A DNA stretch of 64,000 bases from Streptomyces sp. RB17 (GCF_009604455.1 NZ_WEGL01000001.1:62001-126000), one strand, 5' to 3'. Counted from the first letter of the stretch, positions 1 to 8,945 are shown. Translations and numbers: made by a program. Notes: generated from the letters alone by a model not told the origin.

Positions 1-309
1 TACGCCCCGCCACAGGCGCCGCAGCGGTACGCGCCGCCCGCACCGGAGCCGCAGCGGCCCGCCCGCGAGCCCCGGGCGCCCCGGCAGCGCAGCGCCAACC
101 CGATGAAGATCCCGGGGCTCGGCTGCCTGAAGGGCTGCCTGTTCACGATCGTCATCCTGGTCGTGGCGAGCTGGCTGATCTATGAGCTGACCCCGCTGCA
201 CACCTGGATCGGCCAGGGCCGCAGCTACTGGCACGAGGTGAGCCACTGGGCCGGCCAGGTGAGCAAGTGGGTCAAGGACCTGGGCGGCTCCTCCGGCGGC
301 GGCAACTGA
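1..309 (+). CDS. pkaA: C-terminal part of a membrane-anchored Ser/Thr protein kinase (partial)
   Basis: The frame is open from the first base, so the gene begins outside the window. The visible 102 residues are a Pro/Arg/Ala-rich linker, then a cysteine-containing hydrophobic segment (around GCLKGCLFTIVILVVASWLI) that reads as a single membrane span, and a short polar tail ending in Gly/Ser repeats. A disordered linker, one transmembrane helix and a short outside tail is the usual C-terminal plan of actinobacterial PknB-type kinases. No catalytic motif is visible here. The kinase call and symbol rest on the next gene being PkaB-like and on remembered synteny with S. coelicolor, where pkaA precedes pkaB and prfB. 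An internal ATG at position 103 could suggest a 68-residue protein, but the open upstream frame with matching composition argues against it. Confidence 0.6.
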   Translation, partial: YAPPQAPQRYAPPAPEPQRPAREPRAPRQRSANPMKIPGLGCLKGCLFTIVILVVASWLIYELTPLHTWIGQGRSYWHEVSHWAGQVSKWVKDLGGSSGGGN

Positions 310-420
310 GCGCACGGAGGGTGAGCGGGGGCGTGAACTCGCGGTAACCGACGACGAGTTTGCGGATTTGTCGACATCTGGCGGGTGATTTCCGCCTCCG
401 CGGTGAAGGTTGGCGCGCCG

Positions 421-449
421 GACGCGTAGTTTTATCGGCAACACGCGTC
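421..449. promoter_or_regulatory. Inverted repeat ahead of pkaB
   Basis: GACGCGT at 421-427 and ACGCGTC at 443-449 form a perfect 7-bp inverted repeat around an AT-rich centre (AGTTTTAT), ending just before the pkaB ribosome-binding site (AGGAG at 454-458). It could be an operator or a leader hairpin. No family assignment is possible. Confidence 0.25.
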
Positions 450-463
450 TGGTAGGAGCAGCC

Positions 464-1690
464 TTGGCACGGAAGATCGGCAGCCGGTACACCGCGAACC
501 AGATCCTGGGGCGGGGCAGCGCCGGCACGGTGTGGCTGGGCGAGGGGCCGGAGGGTCCCGTCGCCGTCAAGCTGCTGCGCGAGGACCTCGCCTCCGACCA
601 GGAGCTCGTCGGACGCTTCGTGCAGGAGCGCACCGCGCTGCTCGGCCTGGAGCACCCGCACATCGTCACCGTGCGCGACCTGGTGGTCGACGGCAACGAC
701 CTGGCCCTGGTCATGGACCTCGTGCGCGGCACCGACCTGCGCACCCGGCTGGAGCGCGAGCGGAGGCTCGCCCCCGAGGCGGCCGTGGCGATCGCCGCCG
801 ACATCGCCGACGCGCTGGCCGCGGCCCACGCGGCCGGGGTCGTCCACCGGGACGTCAAGCCCGAGAACGTGCTCCTCGACATGCAGGGCCCACTCGGCCC
901 CGGCGGAGCCCATCCGGCCCTGCTCACCGACTTCGGCGTGGCCAAGCTGATCGACACGCCGAAGCGGACCCGGGCGACGAAGATCATCGGTACGCCGGAC
1001 TACCTCGCCCCCGAGATCGTCGAGGGCCTGCCGCCGCGCGCGTCCGTGGACATCTACGCCCTGGCGACGGTCCTGTACGAGCTGCTCGCGGGCTTCACCC
1101 CGTTCGGCGGGGGCCACCCGGGTGCGGTCCTGCGCAGGCACGTCACGGAGACGGTGGTACCGCTGCCCGGTATCCCGGAGGAGCTGTGGCAGCTGATCGT
1201 GCAGTGCCTGGCCAAGGCGCCCGCGTCCCGGCTGCGCGCCTCCGAGCTGGCGGTGCGGCTGCGGGAGCAGCTGCCGACGCTGGCCGGGCTGCCGCCGCTG
1301 GACGTGGACGAGCCGGAACTTTCCGAGGAGGCCGCCGACGAGCCCGTGCCGTCGGCCCCGCCGGGGGACGATCCGGTACGGCGGCGCGGGGCGGTGTCGC
1401 TGGTGCCGGGCGCCAAGCCGGACTCCAACCGGGACACGCACACCTCGATGCGCGTGCCGGGGCCGGACGAGCTGGCGGGCGGCGCGCACGGGACCGCTCG
1501 CGCCCCCCGGGCCGCCGGCGCGCCCCGGCCGGGGTCGGCCAGGCACCGGGCCGCGGTGCGGCGGCGCCGGGTGACGCTGGGAGTGGCCGGGGTCGTCCTG
1601 GCCGCAGTGGTGGGCGTCGGCGCGTGGCTGGCGTCCGCCGACGGGGACTCGGACACCCCGTCGGGCACCCACAGCACATCGACCCCCTGA
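464..1690 (+). CDS. pkaB: Membrane-anchored serine/threonine protein kinase
   Basis: A 408-residue Hanks-type kinase. The N-terminal ~270 residues carry a Gly-rich loop (GRGSAGTV, residues 16-23), the ATP-binding Lys in VAVK (K36), the catalytic HRDVKPEN segment (H128, D130), DFG at about residue 156, and an activation-segment [10 protein letters not shown] Pro/Asp/Arg-rich linker follows, then one transmembrane helix near residues 370-390 and a short Ser/Thr-rich outside tail with no PASTA sensor domains. I chose the TTG at 464 because AGGAG lies five bases upstream and the protein then starts directly before the kinase domain ([10 protein letters not shown]). An earlier in-frame TTG at 410 has no properly spaced ribosome-binding site. 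It follows another kinase gene by about 150 bp. The substrate is not evident. Confidence 0.88.
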   Translation: MARKIGSRYTANQILGRGSAGTVWLGEGPEGPVAVKLLREDLASDQELVGRFVQERTALLGLEHPHIVTVRDLVVDGNDLALVMDLVRGTDLRTRLERERRLAPEAAVAIAADIADALAAAHAAGVVHRDVKPENVLLDMQGPLGPGGAHPALLTDFGVAKLIDTPKRTRATKIIGTPDYLAPEIVEGLPPRASVDIYALATVLYELLAGFTPFGGGHPGAVLRRHVTETVVPLPGIPEELWQLIVQCLAKAPASRLRASELAVRLREQLPTLAGLPPLDVDEPELSEEAADEPVPSAPPGDDPVRRRGAVSLVPGAKPDSNRDTHTSMRVPGPDELAGGAHGTARAPRAAGAPRPGSARHRAAVRRRRVTLGVAGVVLAAVVGVGAWLASADGDSDTPSGTHSTSTP

Positions 1691-1696
1691 CCCGCC

Positions 1697-1717
1697 CCAG
1701 GGAGCGAAGCCCCCTGG
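1697..1717 (+). terminator. Possible pkaB terminator hairpin
   Basis: CCAGGG (1697-1702) pairs with CCCTGG (1712-1717) over a 9-base loop, seven bases after the pkaB stop codon. There is no T-run, as is common for Streptomyces terminators. Confidence 0.4.
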
Positions 1718-1724
1718 ACCCCCC

Positions 1725-1885
1725 GCTTGCCCACCCGCCCATCCGACTCGCTCCGCTGAGAAGTGGCCGCCGGCCGGGCTATCGCGGTTCGGCCGGCCTG
1801 CAGGCGGCACCCCGCTCCCCCTGGCACCCTCGCCCGGGACGGTGCGCTCTGGGCCGACGGAGTCGGGTGGGAGGGTGGGCGAGGC
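1725..1885. repeat. Long imperfect inverted repeat between pkaB and prfB
   Basis: Arms at about 1725-1755 (GCTTGCCCACCC...GACTC) and 1858-1885 (CGGAGTCGGGTGGG...CGAGGC) can pair over roughly 25 bp with one or two mismatches and bulges, enclosing about 100 bp that hold a further GC-rich hairpin (GCCGGCCGGGC / GGCCGGCC). This fills most of the 305-bp gap 1691-1995. No gene is visible in that gap. Confidence 0.5.
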
Positions 1886-1995
1886 ACGGGGGTCTGAGGG
1901 CGGAGCCCCCGGCGGAGGGCGCCGCAGCACAGGGCGCCCCAGCAGCTCGCAAGCACCCGGGTCTCGCTGCTCGGCGGAGCCGTTACGCTGGATGC

Positions 1996-3102
1996 GTGGC
2001 AGTCGTCGATGTATCCGAAGAGCTGAAGTCCCTCTCCTCGACCATGGAGTCGATCGAGGCCGTCCTGGACCTCGACAAGTTGAGGGCAGACGTCGCCGTG
2101 CTCGAGGAGCAGGCGGCCGCGCCGTCCCTCTGGGACAACCCGGACGAGGCGCAGAAGATCACCAGCAAGCTCTCCCACCTCCAGGCCGAGGTCAGGAAGG
2201 CGGAGGCGCTGCGCGGCCGGATCGACGATCTCGCCGTCCTCTTCGAGATGGCCGAGGAGGAGGACGACCCGGACACCCGTGCCGAGGCCGAGGCCGAGCT
2301 GGCCCAGGTGAAGAAGGCGCTGGACGAGATGGAGGTCCGTACGCTGCTCAGCGGTGAGTACGACTCCCGTGAGGCGCTCGTCAACATCCGCGCCGAGGCC
2401 GGTGGCGTCGACGCCGCCGACTTCGCCGAGCGGCTCCAGCGCATGTACCTGCGCTGGGCCGAGCAGCGCGGCTACAAGACCGAGCTGATCGAGACGTCGT
2501 ACGCCGAAGAGGCCGGCATCAAGTCGACCACCTTCGCCGTCCAGGCGCCGTACGCCTACGGCACCCTCTCCGTCGAGCAGGGCACGCACCGCCTGGTGCG
2601 CATCTCGCCGTTCGACAACCAGGGCCGCCGCCAGACCTCCTTCGCCGGTGTGGAGGTGCTGCCCGTCGTCGAGCAGTCCGACCACGTCGAGATCGACGAG
2701 AGCGATCTCCGGATCGATGTCTACCGGTCCTCGGGCCCGGGCGGCCAGGGCGTCAACACCACCGACTCCGCGGTCCGGATCACCCACCTCCCCACCGGTA
2801 TCGTGGTCTCCTGTCAGAACGAGCGGTCGCAGATCCAGAACAAGGCCACCGCCATGAATGTCCTCCAGGCCAAACTGCTGGAGCGGCGCCGGCAGGAGGA
2901 GCAGGCCAAGATGGACGCCCTCAAGGGCGACGGCGGCAACTCCTGGGGCAACCAGATGCGTTCGTACGTGCTGCACCCGTACCAGATGGTCAAGGACCTG
3001 CGCACCGAGTACGAGGTCGGCAACCCCGAGGCCGTGTTCAACGGTGAGATCGACGGGTTCCTGGAGGCCGGTATTCGCTGGCGCAAGCAGCAGGAGAAGT
3101 AA
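1996..3102 (+). CDS. prfB: Peptide chain release factor 2
   Basis: A 368-residue class I release factor that recognises UGA/UAA and triggers peptidyl-tRNA hydrolysis on the ribosome. The SPF tripeptide (RISPFDNQ) is the RF2 stop-codon recognition motif. The catalytic GGQ (SGPGGQGVN) falls at residues 249-251, almost the E. coli position, and the N-terminal domain is coiled-coil and acidic as usual. The start is the GTG at 1996, giving [13 protein letters not shown]. The frame is open upstream for a long way, but that composition is not protein-like. There is no internal UGA or slippery site near codon 25, so the autoregulatory +1 frameshift known from many bacteria is absent. It is followed by a clear terminator, so it is probably transcribed alone. 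Confidence 0.96.
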   Translation: MAVVDVSEELKSLSSTMESIEAVLDLDKLRADVAVLEEQAAAPSLWDNPDEAQKITSKLSHLQAEVRKAEALRGRIDDLAVLFEMAEEEDDPDTRAEAEAELAQVKKALDEMEVRTLLSGEYDSREALVNIRAEAGGVDAADFAERLQRMYLRWAEQRGYKTELIETSYAEEAGIKSTTFAVQAPYAYGTLSVEQGTHRLVRISPFDNQGRRQTSFAGVEVLPVVEQSDHVEIDESDLRIDVYRSSGPGGQGVNTTDSAVRITHLPTGIVVSCQNERSQIQNKATAMNVLQAKLLERRRQEEQAKMDALKGDGGNSWGNQMRSYVLHPYQMVKDLRTEYEVGNPEAVFNGEIDGFLEAGIRWRKQQEK

Positions 3103-3117
3103 CTTTGTCGACATGAC

Positions 3118-3142
3118 AACTGCCGCCCGAGAGGCGGCAGTT
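3118..3142 (+). terminator. Intrinsic terminator of prfB
   Basis: A perfect 10-bp stem (AACTGCCGCC / GGCGGCAGTT) with a CGAGA loop, followed by a T-rich tract (TTTGTCTTTTGTCT), 15 bases after the prfB stop codon. Confidence 0.9.
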
Positions 3143-3401
3143 TGTCTTTTGTCTGGGTTTTACATCACACTCACAGGCTTCAACTCACTGCAAACACCCC
3201 CCGAAGGGACATTGCGCCCGCAACGGCCTTGACGTTGCTTTGAAAAATCGGAAGGGTGAAGCGTGGCATGCGTACTTCAAGGGGCGCATGTGAACCGGGG
3301 GAATGAGTTGACGCGACTTCGTCACCGGCTGCCTCCCGTCGATCACGGCAACGCCCCATGCGCCGCCTCATTGACGATCAGCTACTGGGGGTAGCAACCA
3401 T

Positions 3402-4304
3402 ATGACGAAGAAGACGCGGATCCGGGTCGCGCGGATAGCCGCCGGCGCCGTGATCGCGGCCGGTGCGTCACTGACCGCGGCCGGCGCGGCCTCCGCCCTG
3501 GATCTCGATGTCCAGGCGGGCCCGATCAGCCTCGGTGTCACGACGGACGGCAACGACACCGACGGCACGACCGACGGTTCGACCCAGGGGACGACCGACG
3601 GTTCCATCCAGGGCGCCACTCTCGGGGTGACCGAGGGCACGACCCAGGGCAGCACCGAGGGTGACACCCAGGGCTCGACCCAGGGTGACACTCAGGGCTC
3701 GACCCAGGGTGACACCCAGGGCAGCACCGAGGGTGACACTCAGGGCAGCACCCAGGGTGACACCCAGGGCAGCACCGAGGGTGACACCCAGGGCTCGACG
3801 CAGGGGTCCACCCAGGGCTCGACCCAGGGGTCCACCCAGGGCTCGACGCAGGGCAGCACCCAGGGCTCGACCCAGGGCAGCACCCAGGGCTCGACGCAGG
3901 GCAGCACCCAGGGCTCGACCCAGGGCAGCACCGAGGGCGGTTCCGGTAACGGTGGCTCCGGTAACGGTGGCTCGGGCAACGGCGGCTCGGGCAACGGCGG
4001 CAACACCGGCGGCAACGGCGGTTCCGGCACGGGTGGCAGCAGCACCGGCGGCAGCAGCACGGGCGGCAACAACGACACCCCGCAGGGCGGCGGCAACGAC
4101 AACGCCTCGCAGGAGGAGGGCTCCTCGACCCTCACCGACACCGGTTCCGACACCCAGGCCCAGGGCAACGGCAAGCAGCTCGCCGAGACCGGTGCCGGCC
4201 AGACCGCGTTCCTGGTCATCGGTGCCGCGACAATGATCGCCGGCGGCATCGGCTTCCGCATCCTGCCGCGTCTGGCGGGCGGCCGGGGCGGCGCGGCCGC
4301 CTGA
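3402..4304 (+). CDS. Repeat-rich cell-wall-anchored surface protein (LAETG sortase substrate)
   Basis: A 300-residue secreted protein. It has a signal peptide (MTKKTRIRVARIAAGAVIAAG..., likely cut after ASA near residue 32). A long low-complexity region follows: about 25 four-residue units of the form S/D-T-Q/E-G, then GSGNG repeats and a Gly/Ser/Thr/Asn/Gln-rich stretch. The C-terminal sorting signal is LAETG, a hydrophobic helix and a basic tail (RILPRLAGGRGG). The LAxTG pentapeptide is the class E sortase motif used by Streptomyces chaplins and other wall proteins, so the mature protein is probably bound covalently to peptidoglycan. The repeats resemble a flexible stalk, and no catalytic or binding domain is visible. 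A GGGGG ribosome-binding site lies about 10 bases before the ATG. It sits between prfB and ftsEX, flanked by terminators, so it is likely monocistronic. Function unknown. Confidence 0.88.
   Translation: MTKKTRIRVARIAAGAVIAAGASLTAAGAASALDLDVQAGPISLGVTTDGNDTDGTTDGSTQGTTDGSIQGATLGVTEGTTQGSTEGDTQGSTQGDTQGSTQGDTQGSTEGDTQGSTQGDTQGSTEGDTQGSTQGSTQGSTQGSTQGSTQGSTQGSTQGSTQGSTQGSTQGSTQGSTEGGSGNGGSGNGGSGNGGSGNGGNTGGNGGSGTGGSSTGGSSTGGNNDTPQGGGNDNASQEEGSSTLTDTGSDTQAQGNGKQLAETGAGQTAFLVIGAATMIAGGIGFRILPRLAGGRGGAAA
3640..3938 (+). repeat. 12-bp coding tandem repeats in the LAETG protein gene
   Basis: Repeated 12-base units of the type AGCACCCAGGGC / TCGACCCAGGGC / GACACCCAGGGC / AGCACCGAGGGT encode STQG, DTQG and STEG. 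Codon choice alternates (AGC/TCG/TCC for Ser, ACC/ACG for Thr), so the units are degenerate rather than identical. The period of 12 keeps the frame if units are gained or lost. Confidence 0.85.
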
Positions 4305-4347
4305 GCGTAGCCGTACGGTCACGCAGCGCGCTCGGCGCGCACACCGA

Positions 4348-4376
4348 AGGGCCCGGAGCCTGACGCTCCGGGCCCT
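4348..4376. terminator. Bidirectional terminator between convergent genes
   Basis: A perfect 12-bp stem (AGGGCCCGGAGC / GCTCCGGGCCCT) with loop CTGAC, placed between the LAETG gene stop (4304) and the stop of the minus-strand zinc-ribbon gene (4412). Confidence 0.85.
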
Positions 4377-4411
4377 GACGGGTTTCCGGGACTTTTCTTA
4401 CGCGATCCGCG

Positions 4412-4603
4412 TCACGCGGTCTGGTGCGCCAGCAGCGCCACCGCGGCGATCAGCACCGCCAGCAGGGCGACCAGCGCCATCGGGTTCACCCCGCCCAGGA
4501 AGCCCTCTTGCTGCAGTCGCTCGCGGTTGGCACGGCACACCGAGCACCGGCCCTCGCTCACGGGCGCCGCGCAGTTCGCGCACACCAACCGGTCGTACGT
4601 CAT
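4412..4603 (-). CDS. Small zinc-ribbon membrane protein
   Basis: A 63-residue protein with a rubredoxin-like CxxC...CxxC zinc ribbon at the N terminus ([16 protein letters not shown]), a basic/Gln-rich linker, and a C-terminal transmembrane helix ([17 protein letters not shown]). The ATG at 4603 is chosen because GGAGGG lies six bases upstream. A longer version starting near 4648 would add a Cys-rich segment but lacks a comparable ribosome-binding site. It is divergent from ftsE and convergent with the surface-protein gene. Small zinc-ribbon membrane proteins here are conserved but uncharacterised in Streptomyces. Function unknown. Confidence 0.75.
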   Translation of the reverse strand: MTYDRLVCANCAAPVSEGRCSVCRANRERLQQEGFLGGVNPMALVALLAVLIAAVALLAHQTA

Positions 4604-4840
4604 GCGCTCGCCCTCCTCGCACCGGCATTCACTCGTCACAACGCTCATGGGAACGAGAACGTTCCCCCTCCACTGTGCCAGGTTCGCGGAGCGCGTGCGC
4701 GGGCCCCGGGAGAGTCGGGGGAGGACAGGGTCCGGGACAAAAGCGTACAAGCCTTACCCAACCTCGACCTGCGACTGCACTTGCACACCCGGTTCGCGTA
4801 TGGTCACGCTCATCTACCCCCGGCGACCCGTGGTGCATCC

Positions 4841-5530
4841 GTGATCCGATTCGACAACGTCTCCAAGGTCTACCCCAAGCAGACCCGCCCCGCACTCAGG
4901 GATGTCTCCCTCGAGGTGGAGAAGGGCGAGTTCGTGTTCCTCGTGGGGTCCTCCGGCTCCGGAAAGTCCACCTTCCTGCGACTGGTCCTCCGCGAGGAGC
5001 GGTGCAGCCACGGACAGGTGCACGTGCTGGGCAAGGACCTCGCGCGCCTCTCCAACTGGAAGGTGCCGCAGATGCGCCGCCAGCTGGGGACGGTGTTCCA
5101 GGACTTCCGGCTCCTTCCGAACAAGACCGTCGCGGAGAACGTGGCCTTCGCCCAGGAGGTCATCGGCAAGTCCCGCGGCGAGATCCGCAAGTCCGTGCCG
5201 CAGGTGCTCGATCTCGTCGGGCTCGGCGGCAAGGAGGACCGGATGCCCGGCGAGCTCTCCGGCGGTGAGCAGCAGCGCGTGGCCATCGCGCGGGCCTTCG
5301 TCAACCGGCCCAAGCTGCTGATCGCCGACGAGCCCACCGGCAACCTCGACCCGCAGACCTCCGTCGGCATCATGAAGCTGCTCGACCGCATCAACCGGAC
5401 GGGCACCACCGTCATCATGGCGACACACGATCAGAACATCGTGGACCAGATGCGCAAGCGCGTCATCGAGCTGGAGAAGGGCCGCCTCGTCCGCGACCAG
5501 GCCCGCGGCGTCTACGGCTACCAGCACTAA
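4841..5530 (+). CDS. ftsE: Cell division ATP-binding protein FtsE
   Basis: A 229-residue ABC ATPase that pairs with the membrane protein FtsX to regulate peptidoglycan hydrolysis at the division site. Walker A is GSSGSGKST (residues 36-44). The signature [14 protein letters not shown], Walker [13 protein letters not shown] and the switch His (MATHD) are all present, and the C terminus is typical (VYGYQH). The start is the GTG at 4841 ([12 protein letters not shown]), which matches FtsE N termini. The bases before it show no convincing Shine-Dalgarno sequence, so translation may be leaderless or weakly initiated. ftsX follows 34 bases downstream in the same operon. Confidence 0.95.
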   Translation: MIRFDNVSKVYPKQTRPALRDVSLEVEKGEFVFLVGSSGSGKSTFLRLVLREERCSHGQVHVLGKDLARLSNWKVPQMRRQLGTVFQDFRLLPNKTVAENVAFAQEVIGKSRGEIRKSVPQVLDLVGLGGKEDRMPGELSGGEQQRVAIARAFVNRPKLLIADEPTGNLDPQTSVGIMKLLDRINRTGTTVIMATHDQNIVDQMRKRVIELEKGRLVRDQARGVYGYQH

Positions 5531-5564
5531 GCAAGTTCACGACGGAAAGGCTCGACCAGACGCC

Positions 5565-6482
5565 ATGCGCGCCCAGTTCGTCCTGTCGGAGATCGGTGTC
5601 GGTCTCCGCCGCAATCTGACGATGACCTTCGCCGTCATCGTCTCCGTCGCCCTGTCCCTGGCGCTCTTCGGCGGCTCGCTGCTGATGAGCGACCAGGTGA
5701 GCACCATGAAGGGCTACTGGTACGACAAGGTCAACGTCTCGATCTTCCTGTGCAACAAGCACGACGCCGACTCGGACGTCAACTGCGCCAAGGGCGCGGT
5801 GACCGAGGACCAGAAGAAGCAGATCCTCTCGGACCTGCACAAGATGCCGGTCGTCGAGAAGGTCGCCTACGAGTCGCAGGACCAGGCGTACAAGCACTAC
5901 AAGGAGCAGTTCGGCAACTCCCCGCTGGCCAGCTCGCTGACGCCGGACCAGATGCAGGAGTCGTACCGGATCAAGCTCAAGGACCCGCAGAAGTACCAGG
6001 TGATCGCGTCCGCCTTCAACGGGCGCCCCGGTGTGCAGTCCGTGCAGGACCAGAAGGGCATCCTGGACAACCTCTTCCAGCTGCTGAACCTGATGAACCG
6101 GGGCGCGCTCGGCGTGATGGCGATGATGCTGATCGTCGCGCTGCTGCTGATCGTCAACACCGTGCGCGTGTCGGCGTTCAGCCGCCGGCGCGAAACCGGG
6201 ATCATGCGCCTGGTCGGTGCCTCGGGCTTCTACATCCAGGCGCCGTTCATCGCCGAGGCCGCGGTCGCCGGACTCATCGGCGGCGGACTCGCCTGTGTGG
6301 CCCTGGTGGTCGGCCGGTACTTCACCATCGACCACGGCATGGACCTCGCCCACAAGCTCACGCTGATCAACTTCGTGGGCTGGGACGCGGTGTTGACCAA
6401 GCTGCCGCTGATCCTCGCAACGAGCGTTCTCATGCCGTCACTTGCGGCGTTCTTCGCGTTGCGCAAGTACCTGAAGGTGTGA
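5565..6482 (+). CDS. ftsX: Cell division membrane protein FtsX
   Basis: A 305-residue permease-like partner of FtsE. The first transmembrane helix is near residues 20-42 (MTFAVIVSVALSLALFGG). It is followed by a large extracytoplasmic domain of about 140 residues that carries a pair of Cys residues (FLCNKHDADSDVNC), then three more helices in the C-terminal half, with the conserved RRRETGIMRLVGAS loop. This four-helix plan is the FtsX family architecture, in which the outside loop contacts wall hydrolases such as RipC in mycobacteria. It is co-transcribed with ftsE and closed by a strong terminator. Confidence 0.95.
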   Translation: MRAQFVLSEIGVGLRRNLTMTFAVIVSVALSLALFGGSLLMSDQVSTMKGYWYDKVNVSIFLCNKHDADSDVNCAKGAVTEDQKKQILSDLHKMPVVEKVAYESQDQAYKHYKEQFGNSPLASSLTPDQMQESYRIKLKDPQKYQVIASAFNGRPGVQSVQDQKGILDNLFQLLNLMNRGALGVMAMMLIVALLLIVNTVRVSAFSRRRETGIMRLVGASGFYIQAPFIAEAAVAGLIGGGLACVALVVGRYFTIDHGMDLAHKLTLINFVGWDAVLTKLPLILATSVLMPSLAAFFALRKYLKV

Positions 6483-6492
6483 CGCACGCCAA

Positions 6493-6526
6493 AAGGGCCG
6501 TACGGGCATCCGCCCGTACGGCCCTT
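6493..6526 (+). terminator. Terminator of the ftsEX operon
   Basis: A perfect 15-bp stem (AAGGGCCGTACGGGC / GCCCGTACGGCCCTT) with loop ATCC, starting 11 bases after the ftsX stop codon. Confidence 0.9.
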
Positions 6527-6535
6527 CGCGTTGTC

Positions 6536-6541
6536 CTAGAC
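6536..6541 (+). promoter_or_regulatory. Candidate -10 element, S41 protease gene
   Basis: TAGACT lies nine bases before the ATG at 6550. With the usual spacing, transcription would start at or next to the ATG. No Shine-Dalgarno sequence precedes it, so a leaderless mRNA is suggested. The -35 region would overlap the ftsX terminator, and I see no good hexamer there. Confidence 0.3.
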
Positions 6542-6549
6542 TCACCGCC

Positions 6550-7734
6550 ATGTCAGGTCGCGACCTGTTCTGTCCGCCCCGCCGCATGCGCCGCGGGGCC
6601 GCCCTGACATTGGTCTTCGCCGGCGTCCTGGTCACCGGCGCCGCCACCGGCTCCTTCCCGGAGCCCGACGCCACCGCGCCCGCGGCGTCCGCGCGGAAGA
6701 TCCTCGCCCCTGCGGGGGGTTCGGACACCGGGCACGAGGACGTCCGGAAGGCCGCCGCCGAGGCGATGGCCGACGGCAAGTCCCCGATGGAGGCCGCCGA
6801 GCAGGCCGTCAGCCGCAGCGGGGACCGCTGGGGCGCGGTGTACTCGGAGGGCGAGTACCAGGAGTTCCAGGAGGCGCTCGACGGCCGCTACACCGGCGTC
6901 GGCCTGTGGGCCAGGCGCGAGCGGGACGGCCGGATCGAGGTGACCCGGGTGCGGCCCGGCTCACCGGCCGCCGAGGCCGGGATCCGCGAGGGCGACCGGC
7001 TGCGCAGCGTGGACGGCAGCAAGGTCGACGGGCGGCCGGTCACCGAGGTGGTCTCCTTACTGCGCGGCGACGCCGACGACGCGGCCGCGGGCACGCCCGT
7101 CACCCTGGGCCTTCAGCGCGGCACGCGCGCGTGGACCGAGACGCTGCACCGGGCCAGTCTGTCCACCGACTCCGTGACCGTGCGCCGACTGCCCGGCGGG
7201 GTCACCGTCATCAAGATCGCCGCCTTCACCAAGGGCTCCGGAGACGCCGTACGCGCCGCCCTGCGGCAGACCCCGGCCGACGACGGGATCGTCCTCGACC
7301 TGCGCGGCAACTCCGGCGGCCTGGTCACCGAGGCGGTGGACACCGCCTCCGCCTTCCTCGACGGCGGCCTGGTCGCCACCTACGACGTCAAGGGCGCCCC
7401 GCGCTCCCTGCACGCCGCACCCGGCGGCGACACCGGCCGGCCGCTGGTCACCCTGGTCGACGGCGGCACGATGAGCGCCGCCGAGATGCTCACCGGCGCG
7501 CTCCAGGACCGGGGCCGCGCGGTGGTGATCGGCTCGCGCACCTTCGGCAAGGGCTCCATCCAGATGCCGACCGAGCTGCCCGACGGCTCGGTGGCCGAGC
7601 TGACCGTCGGCCACTACCGCACCCCCTCCGGCCACGCGGTCGACGGCCGGGGCATCACCCCCGACCTGGAGGCGGGCCCGGAGGCGCTGAACCGGGCCGA
7701 GACGGTCCTCACCGGCCTGGGCGCCCCCTCGTAA
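6550..7734 (+). CDS. Secreted C-terminal processing protease (peptidase family S41)
   Basis: A 394-residue Ctp-type serine protease. It has an N-terminal signal or anchor ([19 protein letters not shown]), a PDZ domain ([19 protein letters not shown]...[19 protein letters not shown], about residues 115-200), and an S41 catalytic core with the nucleophilic Ser in [10 protein letters not shown] and the general-base Lys in [15 protein letters not shown] marks the usual core strand. Ctp proteases trim the C termini of exported proteins or wall enzymes. Its position directly after ftsEX, conserved as far as I recall in Streptomyces, hints at a role in envelope processing. That link is inference. 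Translation may be leaderless. Confidence 0.9.
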   Translation: MSGRDLFCPPRRMRRGAALTLVFAGVLVTGAATGSFPEPDATAPAASARKILAPAGGSDTGHEDVRKAAAEAMADGKSPMEAAEQAVSRSGDRWGAVYSEGEYQEFQEALDGRYTGVGLWARRERDGRIEVTRVRPGSPAAEAGIREGDRLRSVDGSKVDGRPVTEVVSLLRGDADDAAAGTPVTLGLQRGTRAWTETLHRASLSTDSVTVRRLPGGVTVIKIAAFTKGSGDAVRAALRQTPADDGIVLDLRGNSGGLVTEAVDTASAFLDGGLVATYDVKGAPRSLHAAPGGDTGRPLVTLVDGGTMSAAEMLTGALQDRGRAVVIGSRTFGKGSIQMPTELPDGSVAELTVGHYRTPSGHAVDGRGITPDLEAGPEALNRAETVLTGLGAPS

Positions 7735-7802
7735 CCAGTCGTGCGGCCCCACGTAATCGGCTGTACTCACACCCCCTGTGTGGTGCGAAAATGGTCGGCA
7801 CT

Positions 7803-8357
7803 ATGAGCAAGGGAATGTACGTACCCAAGGAGTCCCAGCCCAAGCAGGGCGGCGGGGCCGCCAAGGCCCGGGACGGCGAGAAGGGCGGCAAGCGCAAGAT
7901 CGTCGCCCAGAACAAGAAGGCCCGGCACGACTACGCGATCATCGACACCTACGAGGCCGGGCTCGTGCTCATGGGTACCGAGGTCAAGTCGCTGCGCGAG
8001 GGGCGGACGTCGCTTACCGACGGCTTCGTCCAGATCGACCGCGGTGAGGCGTGGCTGCACAACGCCCACATCCCCGAGTACCACCAGGGCAGCTGGACCA
8101 ACCACTCCGCGCGCCGCAAGCGCAAGCTGCTCCTGCACCGCGAGGAGATCGACAAGCTGGAGTCGAAGTCCCAGGAGACGGGTCACACGATCGTGCCCCT
8201 CGCCATCTACTTCAAGGACGGCCGGGCGAAGGCCGAGATCGCCCTCGCGCGAGGCAAGAAGGAGTACGACAAGCGGCAGACTCTGCGGGAGAAGCAGGAC
8301 CGGCGGGAGTCGGACCGGGCGATCGCGGCGGCGAAGCGCAGGCAGCGCGGCGTCTAG
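7803..8357 (+). CDS. smpB: SsrA-binding protein SmpB
   Basis: A 184-residue tmRNA-binding protein that delivers tmRNA to stalled ribosomes (trans-translation). Core motifs are [38 protein letters not shown] and the Lys/Arg-rich C-terminal tail that mimics mRNA in the decoding channel. The ATG at 7803 gives a ~25-residue N-terminal extension rich in Lys/Gly/Gln compared with the ~160-residue form I remember from other streptomycetes. Alternative ATGs lie at 7791 and 7815, and none has a strong ribosome-binding site, so the true start is uncertain. ssrA lies 110 bp downstream on the same strand. Confidence 0.93.
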   Translation: MSKGMYVPKESQPKQGGGAAKARDGEKGGKRKIVAQNKKARHDYAIIDTYEAGLVLMGTEVKSLREGRTSLTDGFVQIDRGEAWLHNAHIPEYHQGSWTNHSARRKRKLLLHREEIDKLESKSQETGHTIVPLAIYFKDGRAKAEIALARGKKEYDKRQTLREKQDRRESDRAIAAAKRRQRGV

Positions 8358-8467
8358 CCGGCCGCCGGGGAATAGGCTGGCATCGTCGTGCGTAGGTCAC
8401 GTACGATGGCAGTGCACTCCACAGAGGGTGCGCAGACCCTCCGCGGAGGGGATTGAAAAATCAACAT

Positions 8468-8836
8468 GGGGATGATCGGTTTCGACAGCGGCTGTCGAAG
8501 CAGGGGAAGCGTGTCGAGGAAGCGGCAATGATCTCGTAAACCATATGTCGCAAAAAATAATCGCCAACACCAAGCGCGATTCCTTCGCCCTCGCTGCCTA
8601 AGTAGCGACTTGCGAAGTGTCAGCCCGGGGCTGTTCCCGACCCGGATCCTGGCATCAGCTAGGGGACTAAACCTTGATCCCGGTCACGGGGTGAAGAGGG
8701 AAACCACACAGTGACTGAGCCCGTCGGCGACTTGTTCGCGTGATCGCCGGGGCCGAGAAAAGCGAAGCGGACTGCACACGGAGAAGCCCTGATTCCGCAC
8801 CGTTGGACGCGGGTTCGATTCCCGCCATCTCCACCA
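8468..8836 (+). ncRNA. ssrA: Transfer-messenger RNA (tmRNA)
   Basis: A one-piece tmRNA of 369 nt ending in an encoded CCA. The acceptor stem pairs GGGGATG (8468-8474) with CATCTCC, including the G3-U70 wobble that alanyl-tRNA synthetase reads. The T arm is GCGGGTTCGATTCCCGC. The resume codon is GCC at 8563, and the reading frame encodes ANTKRDSFALAA followed by TAA (8599-8601), with the degradation signal ALAA at the end. SmpB is encoded just upstream, and a terminator follows within 30 bases. Confidence 0.95.
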
Positions 8837-8864
8837 GGCCCCTTAGGGGGTCACCCCATGTGGG

Positions 8865-8899
8865 CGAAGGCCCCGTCGCGTTCAGCGGCGGGGCCTTCG
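8865..8899 (+). terminator. Terminator of ssrA
   Basis: An 11-bp stem (CGAAGGCCCCG / CGGGGCCTTCG) with a 13-base loop that can pair further (CGC/GCG), beginning 29 bases after the tmRNA 3' end. Confidence 0.8.
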
Positions 8900-8945
8900 T
8901 CATGCCCGGAACCGCGCGAACCGCGCACGCACACCCCCTTGCCGG

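Noticed and set aside
532..1995. Continuous plus-strand frame running from within pkaB into prfB, suggesting a fused protein
   Set aside because: Residues before the prfB start are Ala/Gly/Arg/Pro noise from high GC, while the kinase is encoded in another frame; the GTG at 1996 begins the true RF2 sequence.
1996..2090. Programmed +1 frameshift in prfB
   Set aside because: There is no in-frame TGA or CTTTGAC-like slip site in the first 30 codons; the gene is continuous.
3540..3940. CRISPR-like array
   Set aside because: Repeats of 12 bp without spacers lie in frame inside a gene; this is a coding tandem repeat.
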